Below, in pieces: positions 41,889 through 51,136 of a stretch of DNA of 64,000 nt. The stretch covers positions 62,001 to 126,000 of the forward strand of contig JAYRJU010000003.1 in NCBI GenBank assembly GCA_041906145.1, given 5' to 3'. The notes beneath the pieces were generated by a model. That model was not told where the DNA came from, made no database searches, and worked only from the letters and a program-made list of their open reading frames with translations. The position numbers and the translations under genes were made by a program. Source of the DNA: SHVO01 sp041906145. GTDB lineage: Bacteria > Pseudomonadota > Alphaproteobacteria > Rhodospirillales > Rhodospirillaceae. Within the stretch, counting starts at the first letter, position 1. Every line of letters begins with the position of its first letter.

Positions 41889-44192
41889 ATGTCAGATGAA
41901 GCACGCTGTCCTTTCGGACATGGCAAATCCGTTGCGAGCCGCCGCGATGTCCTGACCGCGACAACGGTGATCGCAGCGGCCGCGGCGGCGCCCGCCGCCG
42001 CGGCCGGAGCGACGTCGATGGCGGCACCCGTGACCGGCGGCAAACAGCCGACCGGCGCCGTCACACAAGGCGCCTATCAGTGGTGGCCCAAGCAGCTCAA
42101 ACTGAACATTCTTCATCAGCATGCGCCGGCCTCGAACCCGATGGACGCCGGTTTCAATTACGCCGCCGCGTTCAAGAAGATCGATTACGCCGCGCTAAAG
42201 AAAGATTTGCGCGACTTAATGACGAATTCCCAGGATTGGTGGCCTGCTGACTGGGGCCACTACGGCGGCCTTTTTATCCGCATGGCATGGCACAGCGCGG
42301 GCACCTATCGCATGGGTGATGGCCGCGGTGGCGGTGGCACGGGTAATCAGCGTTTCTCGCCGCTCAACAGCTGGCCGGATAACGGCAATCTCGACAAAGC
42401 GCGCCGCCTTCTGTGGCCGATCAAGCAGAAGTACGGCAATCAGATCTCTTGGGCCGACCTCATGATCCTCACCGGCAACGTCGCGCTCGAATCCATGGGC
42501 TTCAAGACGTTTGGCTTTGGCGGCGGCCGTAAGGACATTTGGCAGCCTGAAGAAGACATCTACTGGGGCGCTGAAACCGAATGGCTCGGCAATAAGCGCT
42601 ACAGCGGTGACCGTCAGCTCGAGAACCCGTTGGCCGCTGTGCAGATGGGTCTCATCTACGTGAACCCGGAAGGTCCGGACGGTAAGCCTGACCCGGTCGC
42701 TTCGGGCCGCGACGTGCGCGAGACCTTTGGCCGCATGGGCATGAATGACGAAGAGACCGTCGCCCTCGTTGCCGGCGGCCACACGTTTGGTAAGGCGCAC
42801 GGCGCCGGCAATCCGAAGATGGTCGGTCCCGATCCGGAATCCGCACCGATGGAAACGCAAGGCCTCGGCTGGATCAACAGCTTTGGTACGGGCAAGGGCG
42901 TTCATACGACCACCAGCGGTATCGAAGGCGCATGGAAGCCGAATCCCACGAAGTGGGACAACGGTTACTTCGACATGCTGTTCACCTATGAGTGGGAGCT
43001 GACCACGAGCCCCGCCGGCGCGCACCAATGGGTAGCCAAGAACGTGCGCCCCGAGCACATGATCCCGGACGCGCATGACCCGGCGAAGAAATTCCCGCCG
43101 ATGATGACGACCGCGGATCTCTCGCTGCGTTTCGATCCGACCTACGAGAAAATCTCGCGCCGCTTCCACAAGGATTCGGCGGCGTTCGCGGATGCCTTCG
43201 CCCGTGCCTGGTTCAAGCTGACCCACCGCGACATGGGCCCCAAGGTCCGCTATCTTGGTCCTGAAGTGCCAAAGGAAGATTTGGTTTGGCAGGATCCGCT
43301 GCCGGCGGTGGATCACCCGCTGATCGACGCCAAGGATGCGGCAAGCCTCAAGGCGAAGATACTTGCGAGCGGGTTGTCGGTGAGCGAACTCGTGTCGGTC
43401 GCCTGGGCGGCGGCTTCGTCGTTCCGTGGCTCTGACAAGCGCGGCGGGGTCAACGGTGCGCGTGTGCGTCTCGCACCGCAAAAGGACTGGGAAGCCAACC
43501 AGCCGGCGCAACTCGCCAAGACGCTGGCCAAGCTTGACGGCATCCAGGCCGAGTTCAACAAGCGCGGGGCCAAGAAGGTCTCGCTCGCCGATCTCATCGT
43601 CCTCGGCGGCGATGCCGCGGTCGAGCAGGCAGCTAAAGCGGCGGGGCATAACCTCAATATGCCCTTCACGCCGGGCCGTACCGACGCCACGCAGCAGCAG
43701 ACCGACGTCGAAGCGTTCAAGGTCATGGAACCCCAGGCTGACGGCTTCCGAAACTTCCAGACCAAGGCTTATACGGTCCCGGCGGAGGAGCTGCTGATCG
43801 ACAAGGCGCAATTGCTGACCTTGAGCGCGCCGGAAATGACGGTCCTTGTTGGCGGCCTACGAGTCCTCGGCGCGAATACCGATGGCGCAAAACACGGCGT
43901 GTTCACCAACCGCCCGGGTCAATTGACGAATGATTTCTTCGTCAATCTTCTGGACATCGGCACCGTCTGGCGTCCGTTGAACGACCGCGCCGAAGTTTTC
44001 GAAGGGCGTGACCGTAAATCGGGCGCGCCCAAGTGGACCGCGACGCGTGTCGATTTGGTCTTCGGTTCAAACTCGCAGCTGCGGGCGCTGAGCGAGGTCT
44101 ATGCGCAGAACGACGCCAAGGAGAAGTTCGTGCGCGACTTCGCCGCCGCGTGGACGAAGGTGATGACGCTGGATCGCTTCGATCTCGCGTAA
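41889..44192 (+). CDS. katG: Catalase-peroxidase with apparent Tat export signal
   Basis: 767 residues with an intact KatG core. Distal-site residues are Arg131, Trp134 and His135 in RMAWHSAGTY; the Met-Tyr-Trp adduct residues are Trp134, Tyr257 and Met283; the proximal heme ligand is His298 in GGHTFGKAHG; the C-terminal duplicated domain follows. Unlike cytosolic KatG, the N-terminus after CPFGHGK carries SRRDVLTATTVIAAAAAAP (twin Arg 18-19, hydrophobic Ala stretch, AxA-like end), which reads as a Tat signal. It would detoxify peroxide in the periplasm, with heme added before export. It is preceded by a Fur-family box and ends before a strong hairpin. Confidence 0.93.
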   Translation: MSDEARCPFGHGKSVASRRDVLTATTVIAAAAAAPAAAAGATSMAAPVTGGKQPTGAVTQGAYQWWPKQLKLNILHQHAPASNPMDAGFNYAAAFKKIDYAALKKDLRDLMTNSQDWWPADWGHYGGLFIRMAWHSAGTYRMGDGRGGGGTGNQRFSPLNSWPDNGNLDKARRLLWPIKQKYGNQISWADLMILTGNVALESMGFKTFGFGGGRKDIWQPEEDIYWGAETEWLGNKRYSGDRQLENPLAAVQMGLIYVNPEGPDGKPDPVASGRDVRETFGRMGMNDEETVALVAGGHTFGKAHGAGNPKMVGPDPESAPMETQGLGWINSFGTGKGVHTTTSGIEGAWKPNPTKWDNGYFDMLFTYEWELTTSPAGAHQWVAKNVRPEHMIPDAHDPAKKFPPMMTTADLSLRFDPTYEKISRRFHKDSAAFADAFARAWFKLTHRDMGPKVRYLGPEVPKEDLVWQDPLPAVDHPLIDAKDAASLKAKILASGLSVSELVSVAWAAASSFRGSDKRGGVNGARVRLAPQKDWEANQPAQLAKTLAKLDGIQAEFNKRGAKKVSLADLIVLGGDAAVEQAAKAAGHNLNMPFTPGRTDATQQQTDVEAFKVMEPQADGFRNFQTKAYTVPAEELLIDKAQLLTLSAPEMTVLVGGLRVLGANTDGAKHGVFTNRPGQLTNDFFVNLLDIGTVWRPLNDRAEVFEGRDRKSGAPKWTATRVDLVFGSNSQLRALSEVYAQNDAKEKFVRDFAAAWTKVMTLDRFDLA

Positions 44193-44204
44193 GTGGACAG
44201 GGGA

Positions 44205-44234
44205 GTCTGGCGCCGGTGACGGCCGGCGCCAGAC
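44205..44234 (+). terminator. Long GC-rich hairpin after katG
   Basis: GTCTGGCGCCGG (44205-44216) pairs perfectly with CCGGCGCCAGAC (44223-44234) around a TGACGG loop, 12 bases past the katG stop. No T-run follows, so it may be a rho-type stop or an mRNA 3' stabiliser rather than an intrinsic terminator. Confidence 0.6.
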
Positions 44235-44367
44235 GCTCGCATTGCCAAGCCACTGAAAAATAAGAGGTGACCCTAGCGACTCGCTCGCTCCGCCCGTAAA
44301 AAGCAGACTTTCTCAACTTTTGGGCGCTATGTATCATCGGGCTCGAACAAGGCAGAGCCCGAGCAGA

Positions 44368-45918
44368 ATGCTTCCAACCATGCCTTCCTTTGAACAGATC
44401 GCCCTCAACCGCGTCACTTTCGGCGCGCGCGATCTTGATGTGCGCGATGTCCAGCGCACCGGCTGGCCTGCGTGGGTCGGCGACCAGCTAAATCCACCAC
44501 CCGGCGACGACCCGGCGCTCGCGCAATATCTCAAAGACCAAACGCTCCATATCGAATACGAGGCGCGCGATTACCTGAACATGGTCTGGCCCGCGGTGAA
44601 GGAAGACCGCCCGCTGCAGTACCTGTTCATTAGCGGGCCTGCGATGTGGAAGCTCGGCAATGAGAAGCTGTTCCGCGGCGCCTTCGAGGAGCAGCAGCGG
44701 CCGTTCGAGGAATTCTGCTCGGCGGTCTGCATCCGCAACGCCCATAGCCGCTATCAGTTGCGCGAGTTCATGGCGGACTTCTGGCTGAACCATTTCCACG
44801 TTTCGCAGCTCAAAGAAGTGCAAACGCGCTACGCACTGATCATGTATGACCGCGATGTCATACGTCCGAACGTGTTCGGTAATTTCCGTACCATGCTTGA
44901 GGCCGTCGCCACCTCCACCGCGATGCTGAAGTATCTTGATAACGCCAGTAGTACGGCGGAGACGCCCAATGAGAACTATGCGCGCGAACTCATGGAGCTG
45001 CACACCATGGGGCGCGATGCGTATCTAGGGAAGGCAACAGGGGCCGATCTCAGCGCGCGCGGTTTCACCGACGAAGATATCATTCAGGCGGCGCGTGCGC
45101 TGTCCGGCTGGACGGTGCGTGACTATACATCGGCCGAGAATGACGGGACCTTCGTTTACGACCCCGCCCGCCATAACGCTCATGCCGGGCGCTGTCTTGG
45201 TGTCGATCTTTCTCCGCTCGAGGGAATTGCGCAGGGGCGTAAGGTGCTTGATCTCGTCGCAAGTCACCCCGCGACTGCGCGCTATATTTGCACAAAAATT
45301 TGCCGTCGCATCTTCGGCGACCCAGTCCCGGCCGCGGTTCTCGAACGCGCGGTAAGCGCATGGCGCGCCCATGAAGCCGCGCCCGACCAGCTGAAACGCG
45401 TGATGCAAGCGATCCTACTCGACGGGCCTGAAATCGGCTGTGGACCGCAGCAGAAAGTGCGCCGCCCCCATGAGCGTATGATCGCCCTCGCGCGCCTGAC
45501 AGACTCCCTGATACGCCCGCATCAATTGTGGAGTTTCATGGCGAACGCGGTGGCGGACTCGCCCTTCTGTTGGGCGACGCCTGACGGACGCCCGGATGAC
45601 AACCTGTTCTGGCTGAACGCGGCCATCAACGTCACGACATGGAACCTGCTGAGTTATATGACGACCAGTACTTATGCCGAGGTCGACTACATTTCGCAGA
45701 CGCCGCGCGCCGCATTGGCTTCGCCAATTTTGACGGTCGAATACTGGGTCGGTCGAATTATAGGATACGCGTTGAGCGACAGCGCAATGGCGGCTCTCGC
45801 GGACAACCTTGCGCGCTCTGCGCCGAGTTACCCGGTCGATCCCAAAGGCAACAACGTCGGAATCGGCTACCACGTGGTCAGTGCGCTCGCGACCACACCT
45901 GAATTTGTCTACCGGTGA
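44368..45918 (+). CDS. DUF1800 protein
   Basis: 516 residues from ATG 44368 (ATG 44380 is also possible). The DUF1800 pattern is strong: ALNRVTFGARDLDVRDVQRTGWPAWVGDQLNPP at the start, REFMADFWLNHFHVS, NYARELMELHTMG, AARALSGWTVRDY and the C-terminal TTPEFVYR. No signal peptide is seen, although family members are often exported. DUF1800 genes nearly always precede DUF1501 genes, and here the stop overlaps the start of the DUF1501 gene (GTGA). The molecular function of the pair is unknown. Confidence 0.85.
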   Translation: MLPTMPSFEQIALNRVTFGARDLDVRDVQRTGWPAWVGDQLNPPPGDDPALAQYLKDQTLHIEYEARDYLNMVWPAVKEDRPLQYLFISGPAMWKLGNEKLFRGAFEEQQRPFEEFCSAVCIRNAHSRYQLREFMADFWLNHFHVSQLKEVQTRYALIMYDRDVIRPNVFGNFRTMLEAVATSTAMLKYLDNASSTAETPNENYARELMELHTMGRDAYLGKATGADLSARGFTDEDIIQAARALSGWTVRDYTSAENDGTFVYDPARHNAHAGRCLGVDLSPLEGIAQGRKVLDLVASHPATARYICTKICRRIFGDPVPAAVLERAVSAWRAHEAAPDQLKRVMQAILLDGPEIGCGPQQKVRRPHERMIALARLTDSLIRPHQLWSFMANAVADSPFCWATPDGRPDDNLFWLNAAINVTTWNLLSYMTTSTYAEVDYISQTPRAALASPILTVEYWVGRIIGYALSDSAMAALADNLARSAPSYPVDPKGNNVGIGYHVVSALATTPEFVYR

Positions 45919-47138
45919 CGGCAGTGGACATTTCACGCAGGCATTTCCTGGGATCGGCGGCCGGCGCCATGGCGCCTTTGGCGGGCGGTGTCCGTGTCGC
46001 CTTTGGCCAAAGCGCCGCGCCGAATATCCTGATCGTGATCTTCTTGCGTTTCGGAATGGACGGGCTGCAGCTCCTCGCTCCAGCGGATGACACCAGTTAT
46101 CAAGACAAGCGCGGCAACATCGGGGTCAAACCGTCGGGATTTAATCCTGGTAGACCGCTTGGCACACTCGACGGCACGCAGTTCTTCCTGCATCCGCAGG
46201 CGGATCAGTTGCGGTTTATGTATACCGACAAGTCGTTGGCCTTTGTCCACGCGGTCGGCGCGCCCACGCGGCTCCGCAGTCATTTCGAGGTCCAGGAGCT
46301 GGTGGACCAGGGATCTGCGGACAATGAGCCTACGACATCCAGTGGTTGGCTGACGCGGCACCTCGCGACGCGCAATCCCTTGAATACGGCGGGCAGTTCA
46401 ACCCGGTTCATCGCAACATCGGATTCCATGCTCGCGACATCGGCATTGCGCGGCGCACCTGGCGTTATCCCGGCCAATGACCTCGAAAGCTTCCCCATTT
46501 CAATTTCGCCCGAACGGGCCGCGCTTCTCGCGGCGCTCAGCGCCGGCAGCACGGGGGTCGCGCGCTCGACCCGCGAAACCTTGGAAGTGGTGGACGCCAT
46601 CCGCGCCAGGGGGCGGGCGCTGCCCCAGGCGACGCAGCTGAATTACACCTATGGTCTCCTGTCACAGAAGCTTCAGCCGCTCGCGCGTGTCCTGAAACTC
46701 GATCTCGGGATTGAGGCGGCGACGGTGGATTTCGGCGGTTGGGATCATCACGACAATCTACCGATGTGGTTCGGCATCCAGGTGCGTGAACTCGGTGATG
46801 CGCTGTTCGCTTTCACCAACGACCTCGGGCCGCTGATGAAACGCGTCACCATCGTTGCGGTGACGGAATTCGGCCGGCGTGTCGAGGAGAATGCCAACAT
46901 GGGTACGGACCACGGCGCGGCTTCGGTGATGATGGCGATGGGCGCCGGTGTGAAGGGCGGGCGTATCTACGGTCAGTGGCCCGGCTTGAAAGACGGTGAT
47001 CTCGACGCCGGAGATCTCGCCGTGACCACCGACTATCGCCAAGTCCTGGCCGAGGTTCTCGCCAAGCGGCAGGGCCAGACGGATATCGCCCGCATCTTCC
47101 CGCATATCAGCTACAAGCCGCTCGGCCTGTTTACCTGA
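45915..47138 (+). CDS. DUF1501 protein with Tat signal
   Basis: 407 residues from a GTG overlapping the DUF1800 stop. The N-terminus ISRRHFLGSAAGAMAPLAGG is a clear Tat signal. The mature part shows the DUF1501 pattern: LIVIFLRFGMDGLQLLAPADD, FGGWDHHDN and VAVTEFGRRVEENANMGTDHGAASVM, with a His/Asp set that resembles the alkaline-phosphatase/sulfatase fold. So this is an exported, probably metal-binding hydrolase-like protein. It forms a translationally coupled pair with DUF1800 and ends in a strong hairpin. Confidence 0.88.
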   Translation: MTAVDISRRHFLGSAAGAMAPLAGGVRVAFGQSAAPNILIVIFLRFGMDGLQLLAPADDTSYQDKRGNIGVKPSGFNPGRPLGTLDGTQFFLHPQADQLRFMYTDKSLAFVHAVGAPTRLRSHFEVQELVDQGSADNEPTTSSGWLTRHLATRNPLNTAGSSTRFIATSDSMLATSALRGAPGVIPANDLESFPISISPERAALLAALSAGSTGVARSTRETLEVVDAIRARGRALPQATQLNYTYGLLSQKLQPLARVLKLDLGIEAATVDFGGWDHHDNLPMWFGIQVRELGDALFAFTNDLGPLMKRVTIVAVTEFGRRVEENANMGTDHGAASVMMAMGAGVKGGRIYGQWPGLKDGDLDAGDLAVTTDYRQVLAEVLAKRQGQTDIARIFPHISYKPLGLFT

Positions 47139-47150
47139 CGGCAAGAACAG

Positions 47151-47189
47151 ATCGGGCTCCGGTTTCCCCCGAAACCGAAGCCCGATTTG
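47151..47189 (+). terminator. Terminator hairpin after DUF1501
   Basis: ATCGGGCT (47151-47158) with AGCCCGAT (47179-47186) and the inner CGGTTTC (47160-47166) with GAAACCG (47171-47177) make a long stem with one C-A mismatch and a CCCC loop, followed by TTTGCG. Confidence 0.7.
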
Positions 47190-47227
47190 CGCCCGCGCCT
47201 TACGGCGCTACAGCCCCCGCTGATGCG

Positions 47228-47452
47228 CTATATGGACTGTGCAATATAAATCGTTGACGTATGCTCGACTTCCTCGCCTGCAAAGTACCGGGATACCGGG
47301 AGCTTCGCGGCTTCCGTGAGGGCGAGGGTCAAGGACAGTCCTGTCTCTTTTGACAAAAAGCGGCCGGCGGCCCGAGCTATATCTTCCTTTGCGAACTTGG
47401 CGATCGTTTCCTGCGTCCGAGTATCGAAGAGCACCAGCATCTTGAAGGCCAC
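47228..47452 (-). CDS. Possible small protein (74 aa)
   Basis: A 74-codon frame opening with GTG at 47452 (ATG at 47440 also fits) and reading MLVLFDTRTQETIAKFAKED ... TEAAKLPVSRYFAGEEVEH. It is charged, without signal or helix of membrane type. It follows the FKBP gene in the same direction after 113 bases, so it could be the last gene of the acyl-CoA run. No family recognised; a chance frame cannot be excluded. Confidence 0.4.
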   Translation of the reverse strand: MAFKMLVLFDTRTQETIAKFAKEDIARAAGRFLSKETGLSLTLALTEAAKLPVSRYFAGEEVEHTSTIYIAQSI

Positions 47453-47565
47453 CTCGTCGTGTTCGTGTGGATGAGGTTATGCCTGGAATTGCGCCCCTCT
47501 GAAATTGGGAGCAGTGCGTATATATGGGTACGCGAACTGCGACGATCACGTGCCCGTAGGACGGG

Positions 47566-48102
47566 TTACCGCTTATCGCGTCCCGGCATCATTTTCATGA
47601 TCGGGGAAGGCGGCGGCGGCATCTCCGCGTGCTCGACGAGTTCGATCTTGAAGAAAATATCCTTGGTCGCGAGCAGATGACCGACGGCGCCGTAAGCCAT
47701 TTGGGACGGCACATACACCAGCCATTCATCGCCGGGTTTCATCATCATCACCGCCGATACGAATCCCGGGATAAGCGCGCGCAGCGGATAGATGGTCGCG
47801 TTGTCTGCTTCCTTACCGTACGAGGTATCGAAAATCGCGCCGTCGAGATAACTGCCTTCGTAGCGCACCTTGATGGCGCTGGAGCGGGACGGATGTACGC
47901 CGCTCGCAGGTCCGGTCTTTAGGATTTTGTAGCTCGTCGTTGGAATGGCGATCGCGGGTGCTTTGGCCGCCGGCTTGCCCGACGCTTCAAAGAGCTCTTT
48001 GTTGGCTGCCGCGCGAGCGGCCTTGCCGGCATCTTGCGCGGTCACGGGAACGGCAAAGGAAAGAGCAATAAGCAGCGTGCAGAAACGAAGTGTGCGTTGC
48101 AT
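47566..48102 (-). CDS. Periplasmic FKBP-type peptidyl-prolyl isomerase
   Basis: 178 residues with a signal peptide (MQRTLRFCTLLIALSFAVPVTAQ). A short linker is followed by an FKBP domain: VRYEGSYLDGAIFDTSY, PLRALIPGFVSAVMMMKPGDEWLVYVPSQMAYG (the active-site core) and ATKDIFFKIELVE. It should catalyse proline isomerisation in the periplasm. The C-terminus has a Pro-rich tail (MPPPPSPIMK). It is 20 bases after the thioesterase gene. Confidence 0.88.
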   Translation of the reverse strand: MQRTLRFCTLLIALSFAVPVTAQDAGKAARAAANKELFEASGKPAAKAPAIAIPTTSYKILKTGPASGVHPSRSSAIKVRYEGSYLDGAIFDTSYGKEADNATIYPLRALIPGFVSAVMMMKPGDEWLVYVPSQMAYGAVGHLLATKDIFFKIELVEHAEMPPPPSPIMKMMPGRDKR

Positions 48103-48122
48103 GTCGGGAGACTCCCCTCGTG

Positions 48123-48641
48123 TTAAGCTTTCAGCACTAAATCCAATTCCATGACTTCTTTCGCAATCGGGCTCTCAGGCCGCGGCCCGGAATAGGCCAT
48201 CAGCGTCACGACTTCGTCCATCGGCGCGCGCCCACCCTTCTTGCTAAGGAAGGCGGCCTTCACCACCGCGATGGCAGGCATGTCCTTCGCGGTCTCGAAT
48301 TTGTGGAGCAAGTAAACATACTTGTCGTCCCAGGTGAGGACGCTGGTGGAAACCGTGAATTTCTCGAACAGCGAGATGGGCCGGCGGAAGCGGAATGTTG
48401 ACGATCCAAGCACGGGAAAATATCCCGCGCTGCGCAGGCGTCCTAAAGCACCGTTCCTGATCATGAAGCTGACACGTGACAGGTCGCCGAAACTCGAATA
48501 ACGCGAGTTCGTCATGTGCATGAAAATGTCGAGGTCGGTCGGTAGGCAACGAAAGGTGAGTTTATGCTCACCCATGACATCAGCCCGCGCGCCGAAACGT
48601 GCGGCGATGAACATCCAGATCATCCGCCAGATCAGATTCAT
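48123..48641 (-). CDS. Hotdog-fold acyl-CoA thioesterase (4HBT family)
   Basis: 172 residues of the THEM6/4HBT type: an N-terminal hydrophobic helix (IWRMIWMFIAARF), then DLDIFMHMTNSRYSSFGDLSRV, the hotdog helix with the usual HMTNSRY active-site stretch, and VVKAAFLSKKGGRAPMDEVV. It likely hydrolyses acyl-CoA thioesters. It lies in the acyl-CoA run between the acyl-CoA dehydrogenase and the FKBP gene. Confidence 0.8.
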   Translation of the reverse strand: MNLIWRMIWMFIAARFGARADVMGEHKLTFRCLPTDLDIFMHMTNSRYSSFGDLSRVSFMIRNGALGRLRSAGYFPVLGSSTFRFRRPISLFEKFTVSTSVLTWDDKYVYLLHKFETAKDMPAIAVVKAAFLSKKGGRAPMDEVVTLMAYSGPRPESPIAKEVMELDLVLKA

Positions 48642-48666
48642 AGGATCGACCCGGCGGCCGGTGCGG

Positions 48667-50469
48667 CTACGCCGCCACGGCGGCGCTGAATAGTTCGTCT
48701 TCCATGTCCATGATCGTTTCGCCGCCGGCGAGAATGGTGGAGAGCAAGGCGCCGGTCTGTGGCAGCAGCTTGGTCATATAGAAGCGCGCCGTTTTGATCT
48801 TACCCTTATAGAATCCGGTGGGGTCGTCGCCTTCCTTGCTGAATGCGAGCTTCGCCATCTTGGCCCACATGTAGCCGACCGAGACGTAGCTCAGCAGCTT
48901 GAGAAGATCGCTCGACGCCGCGCCCGCTTCGTTAGGATTGCCAAGGCCTTTCTGTGCGACCACGCCGACAGCCTGCTGGAGGCGGCCAAAGGCTTTGGCG
49001 AGGTTCAGCACGATCTCTTCCATTTTCGGATCGGCGGCGTTTTCTTCGATGAAAGCCTGCACCGGATGGAAGAAAGCGCGCATATATCGGCCGTAATGAG
49101 CGGTCATCTTGCGGCCCACAAGATCCAGGGCCTGAATGCCATTGGTGCCCTCGTAGATCTGTGTGATGCGTGCGTCGCGCACATACTGCTCCATGCCGTG
49201 CTCGCGGATGTAGCCATGGCCGCCGTATATCTGGACGCCGATGTTGGCGTTGTCGAAGCCGATGTCGGTGCCGAAGGCCTTCACAACAGGGGTCAAGAAC
49301 TGGATCAAATCGTCGTGGCGTGTGCGCTCTTCCTCGGTCGCGGCCTTTTCCGCCATGTCTTGGCTTGTCGACACCCACATCACGAGCGCGCGCATGCCTT
49401 CCGTAAGGGCCTTCATGGTGAGAAGGTTTTTGCGCACGTCCGGATGGACGATCAGCGGGTCGGCGGCTTTCTCGGGGAACTGTGCGCCCTTCAGCGCGCG
49501 GCCCTGCAGACGCTCGCGGGCATAGAGGAGACCGCCCTGATAGGCGGCTTCCGACAGGCCGAGACCTTGTACGCCGACACCGAGACGCGCGGTGTTCATC
49601 ATCGCGAACATGGCGCGCATGCCCTTGTGCTTTTCGCCGACCAGCCAGCCCTTGGCATTGTCAAAGTTGATAACGCAGGTCGCCGAGGCCTTGATGCCCA
49701 TCTTATGCTCGATGGAACCGCAGGACGCGCCGTTGCGCGGGCCCACGCTGCCGTCCTCTTTAGGCAGGAACTTCGGGCAGATGAAAAGGCTGATGCCTTT
49801 GATGCCCGCCGGCGCGTCGGGAAGTCGCGCCAGCACCAGGTGCACGATGTTTTGGGTCAGATCGTGTTCCCCGGCCGAAATGAAGATCTTGGTGCCGGTG
49901 AGATTGTAGCTGCCGTCGGCCTGCGGATCGGCTTTGGTACGCACGAGGCCCAAGTCCGTACCGCATTGCGGCTCGGTGAGACACATAGTGCCGCTCCAGC
50001 TCCCATCGGCGAACTTCGGAAGATAGAGCTGCTTCTGCTCATCCGTGCCGTAGAGTTTCAAAGCGTTATAGGCGCCGTGGGTGAGGCCCGGGTACATGCC
50101 AAAAGACATGTTGGCGGAACAGATCATTTCCTCGACCAGCATGTTCAGCGCCTTCGGCGCGCCCTGGCCGCCGTAATCTTGATCGGCGCCGAGACCTGTC
50201 CAACCGCCGGCGGTAAATTGATCGTAGGCTTCCTTAAAACCCTTGGGCGTGCGTACGACTCCGTTCTCAAAGGTGCAGCCTTCCTCGTCGCCGGAACGAT
50301 TGATTGGGAAGAGAACCTCTTGCGAGATCTTCGCGGCTTCCTCAAGTACGGCGTCAACCACGTCGGGGCTGAAGTCGCCGTAACCCGGAAGTTTTTGGAG
50401 CTCGTCGCCATTGAACAGTTCGCGGTACACGAACTTCATGTCGCGCAAGGGGGCGGTGTAGACGGCCAT
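48667..50469 (-). CDS. Acyl-CoA dehydrogenase (DmdC-like, about 600 aa)
   Basis: 600 residues from an ATG at 50469; the frame is open to 50511 but MAVYTAPLRDMKFVYRELF is the family start. FAD/acyl motifs are CLTEPQCGTDLG, GTKIFISAGEHDL and YGGHGYIREHGMEQ, with the C-terminal acyl-CoA dehydrogenase domain extending to SAAVAA. Length and N-terminus resemble the group with 3-methylmercaptopropionyl-CoA dehydrogenase; general fatty acyl-CoA oxidation is the default role. It starts 10 bases after the dioxygenase-fold gene ends. Confidence 0.9.
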   Translation of the reverse strand: MAVYTAPLRDMKFVYRELFNGDELQKLPGYGDFSPDVVDAVLEEAAKISQEVLFPINRSGDEEGCTFENGVVRTPKGFKEAYDQFTAGGWTGLGADQDYGGQGAPKALNMLVEEMICSANMSFGMYPGLTHGAYNALKLYGTDEQKQLYLPKFADGSWSGTMCLTEPQCGTDLGLVRTKADPQADGSYNLTGTKIFISAGEHDLTQNIVHLVLARLPDAPAGIKGISLFICPKFLPKEDGSVGPRNGASCGSIEHKMGIKASATCVINFDNAKGWLVGEKHKGMRAMFAMMNTARLGVGVQGLGLSEAAYQGGLLYARERLQGRALKGAQFPEKAADPLIVHPDVRKNLLTMKALTEGMRALVMWVSTSQDMAEKAATEEERTRHDDLIQFLTPVVKAFGTDIGFDNANIGVQIYGGHGYIREHGMEQYVRDARITQIYEGTNGIQALDLVGRKMTAHYGRYMRAFFHPVQAFIEENAADPKMEEIVLNLAKAFGRLQQAVGVVAQKGLGNPNEAGAASSDLLKLLSYVSVGYMWAKMAKLAFSKEGDDPTGFYKGKIKTARFYMTKLLPQTGALLSTILAGGETIMDMEDELFSAAVAA

Positions 50470-50479
50470 GGTCTCTCTC

Positions 50480-51082
50480 CTACTTCCGTTCCAAGACGAT
50501 ATCGTTGGCAATCTGCCAAACGCGGTTTGAATCTCTCACTGCGGCGAGGATCAGGAAACGATCCGGATCTTTAGCCTGGCCGGCAAGGTAGTCTTCCTTG
50601 ATCATTGGATCGCCTTCGAACCAGAACTCGAAGACGCGCGGCCGGAACCCATCCGCTTGCACCACGAAGTGCACGTGGGCGGGCATGGTCAGTCCGGGAT
50701 AGGCTGCCGGCCGAACGCCGCCGTACACATAGCGGCCAACGGCGTCGGTGCGCATGTAAGCGAACAGGCGCGGGCTTTCACCACCGAAGCCCGGGCGTGG
50801 TTCGGTGTTGTTGTAACGGCCCTCGGCGTCGGTGTGGTAAATGTACACCGAGGCATTGGGGATCGGTTTTTTCGCCGCATCCATCACCACGCCGCGCACG
50901 ACCATGCGGTCGCCTTTTTCGCTCTTCGGCGTGTTCGATATAAAAAAAGAAGATCCTTCCGGCGCTTTGTATTTCGCAAAAAAAGCATCGTCTTCGCCCG
51001 GACGCAAATCCGCACGCGCGGGAAGCGCGGTGAGCAGCGCAGCGAGGGGAACATACGTAAGAAGGGTGCGGCGTATAATCAT
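50480..51082 (-). CDS. Secreted intradiol-dioxygenase-fold protein
   Basis: 200 residues with a signal peptide (MIIRRTLLTYVPLAALLTALPARA). The fold of protocatechuate 3,4-dioxygenase is recognisable: VVRGVVMDAAKKPIPNASVYIYHTDAEGRY, then YVYGGVRPAAYPGLTMPAHVHFVV with His-x-His, and Tyr residues as candidate Fe(III) ligands. Cytoplasmic intradiol enzymes cleave catechols; exported single-domain relatives are mostly uncharacterised. It is encoded between the FadN-like and acyl-CoA dehydrogenase genes, an odd place for a periplasmic dioxygenase. Confidence 0.8.
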   Translation of the reverse strand: MIIRRTLLTYVPLAALLTALPARADLRPGEDDAFFAKYKAPEGSSFFISNTPKSEKGDRMVVRGVVMDAAKKPIPNASVYIYHTDAEGRYNNTEPRPGFGGESPRLFAYMRTDAVGRYVYGGVRPAAYPGLTMPAHVHFVVQADGFRPRVFEFWFEGDPMIKEDYLAGQAKDPDRFLILAAVRDSNRVWQIANDIVLERK

Positions 51083-51136
51083 CTTTCGTCTTCTATCTCT
51101 GTCATGCCCGGTCAGGCCGAGGCATGTCAGTTAAGT

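Noticed and set aside
42216..43811. Long minus-strand frame within katG
   Set aside because: Antisense shadow of katG; the product has no recognisable fold.
49066..50574. Long plus-strand frame across the acyl-CoA dehydrogenase gene
   Set aside because: Antisense shadow; no start signal or family match.
51102..51130. Imperfect CATGCC/GGCATG repeat between the FadN-like and dioxygenase genes
   Set aside because: Short arms with a mismatch and no convincing T-run; not reported as a terminator.
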